From assembly GCA_002428055.1 (NCBI GenBank), contig DIZY01000038.1, positions 45,067 to 51,510 of the forward strand: DNA of 6,444 bases. Reading direction: 5' to 3'. This stretch comes from Helicobacteraceae bacterium UBA6016 (GTDB lineage: Bacteria > Campylobacterota > Campylobacteria > Campylobacterales > UBA6016). A program made the position numbers and the translations under genes. Positions 5,798 through 6,444 of the stretch are shown here, in pieces. Under the pieces are notes generated by a model that saw only the letters and a list, made by a program, of their open reading frames with translations, was not told the DNA's origin and made no database searches. Numbering within the stretch: the first letter of the stretch is position 1; every line of letters starts with the position of its first letter.

Positions 5798-6444
5798 TTG
5801 CAAGATTTTGTATTCCATAATCCTACAAAAATAATATTCGGCGACGAAGCGGAGCTTAGTATTATAGCCGACATCAAAGAGGCCGGCTATCAAAAAGTGA
5901 TGCTTGTGTATGGGATGAGCTCTATAAAAGCGAGCGGACTTTACGATAAGGTCGTGCGCAGACTTATCAAGAATGAACTGGGTTTCACCGATTTTGGCGG
6001 CGTAAAGCCAAATCCCTCTTTGGCACATACGAGAGAGGCGATAGAGTGGGCTAGAAAAAACTCCGTTGATTGTCTGCTTGCCATAGGCGGCGGAAGCGTT
6101 ATAGATGAGGCCAAGGCTATTGCCGTAGGCGTGGCGTATGACGGCGATGTGTGGGATTTTTTTGAAAGAAGAGCGGAACCGCTATCTGCCCTGCCGATAT
6201 TTACGATACTTACTCTTGCCGCTACCGGAAGCGAAATGAACGAGGGTACGGTAATAACAAACGAAGAAGAGCAAAAAAAATACGCCTTTAGCTCTCCACT
6301 CATCTTCCCAAAAGCCTCAGCCCTAAATCCAGCAATTACGATAAGCGTAAGCAAAAAGCAGTCTGCGACTGCCGCTGCAGATGCGGTGTCGCATATATTG
6401 GAAGCGTACTTTACGAAAAAAAATGAATCACGACTAAACGATAG
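5798..6444 (+). CDS. Metal-dependent (YqhD/BDH-type) alcohol dehydrogenase, C-terminus beyond right edge
   Basis: The first 215 codons of a cytoplasmic iron-containing-type (group III) alcohol dehydrogenase are visible. Full-length members are about 385 residues, so roughly the last 45% is missing. The protein opens with FHNPTKIIFG, then has the nucleotide-binding GGGSVIDEAKAIA (97-109), TLAATGSEMNEGTVITNE (139-156) and AADAVSHILEAYF (193-205). Asp195 and His199 are the first two of four expected metal ligands; the two later histidines lie outside the window. The pattern is closest to butanol dehydrogenase/YqhD enzymes, which usually reduce aldehydes with NADPH. The start is TTG behind a strong AGGAGG, one base after the transporter stop. 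A role in clearing reactive aldehydes is likely from the family; a fermentative role is also possible. Confidence 0.92.
   Translation, partial: MQDFVFHNPTKIIFGDEAELSIIADIKEAGYQKVMLVYGMSSIKASGLYDKVVRRLIKNELGFTDFGGVKPNPSLAHTREAIEWARKNSVDCLLAIGGGSVIDEAKAIAVGVAYDGDVWDFFERRAEPLSALPIFTILTLAATGSEMNEGTVITNEEEQKKYAFSSPLIFPKASALNPAITISVSKKQSATAAADAVSHILEAYFTKKNESRLND

Noticed and set aside
5941..6354. Minus-strand frame of 137 residues
   Set aside because: It is antisense to the conserved alcohol dehydrogenase motifs; the long frame is a by-product of codon choice in the real gene.
1..6444. CRISPR arrays, tRNA or rRNA genes, insertion sequences, strong intrinsic terminators
   Set aside because: No regularly spaced repeats, tRNA-like cloverleaf, transposase motifs or GC-rich hairpin followed by a T run was seen between genes. 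The intergenic space totals about 100 bases.

Overview
The window carries six protein-coding genes in two divergent blocks and has almost no non-coding DNA. Gene content and style suggest a member of Campylobacterota, perhaps a Sulfurimonas- or Sulfuricurvum-like bacterium. The clues are moderate-to-low GC, tightly packed genes, frequent non-ATG starts, the non-mevalonate isoprenoid pathway, and membrane c-di-GMP proteins with c-type heme motifs. This placement is an impression, not a computed assignment.

Left block, minus strand (1-1970): ispG, an iron-sulfur enzyme of isoprenoid synthesis, is followed by a DUF819-family membrane protein that runs off the left edge. The two genes overlap by 4 bases (GTGA). 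The DUF819 gene starts with GTG and has no stop inside the window, so ORF scans that need an ATG or a stop miss it.

Middle (1971-2066): a 96-base AT-rich intergenic region separates the two blocks. It must hold the divergent promoters and contains a 16-base palindrome.

Right block, plus strand (2067-6444): four genes form an apparent operon with junctions of -13, +5 and +1 bases. They encode (1) a membrane GGDEF-EAL protein with a periplasmic domain carrying a heme c motif, (2) a small exported thioredoxin-like protein with a CPYC active site, (3) a YajR-type MFS transporter with a C-terminal soluble domain, and (4) a YqhD/BDH-type metal-dependent alcohol dehydrogenase cut by the right edge.

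The most interesting unit is the first two genes of this operon. One is a predicted c-di-GMP phosphodiesterase sensing through periplasmic heme c. The other is a translationally coupled periplasmic thiol-disulfide protein that might act on the sensor's heme-binding cysteines. The transporter and aldehyde reductase downstream suggest a link to redox or toxic-compound stress, but this is inference. All six genes begin with GTG or TTG.
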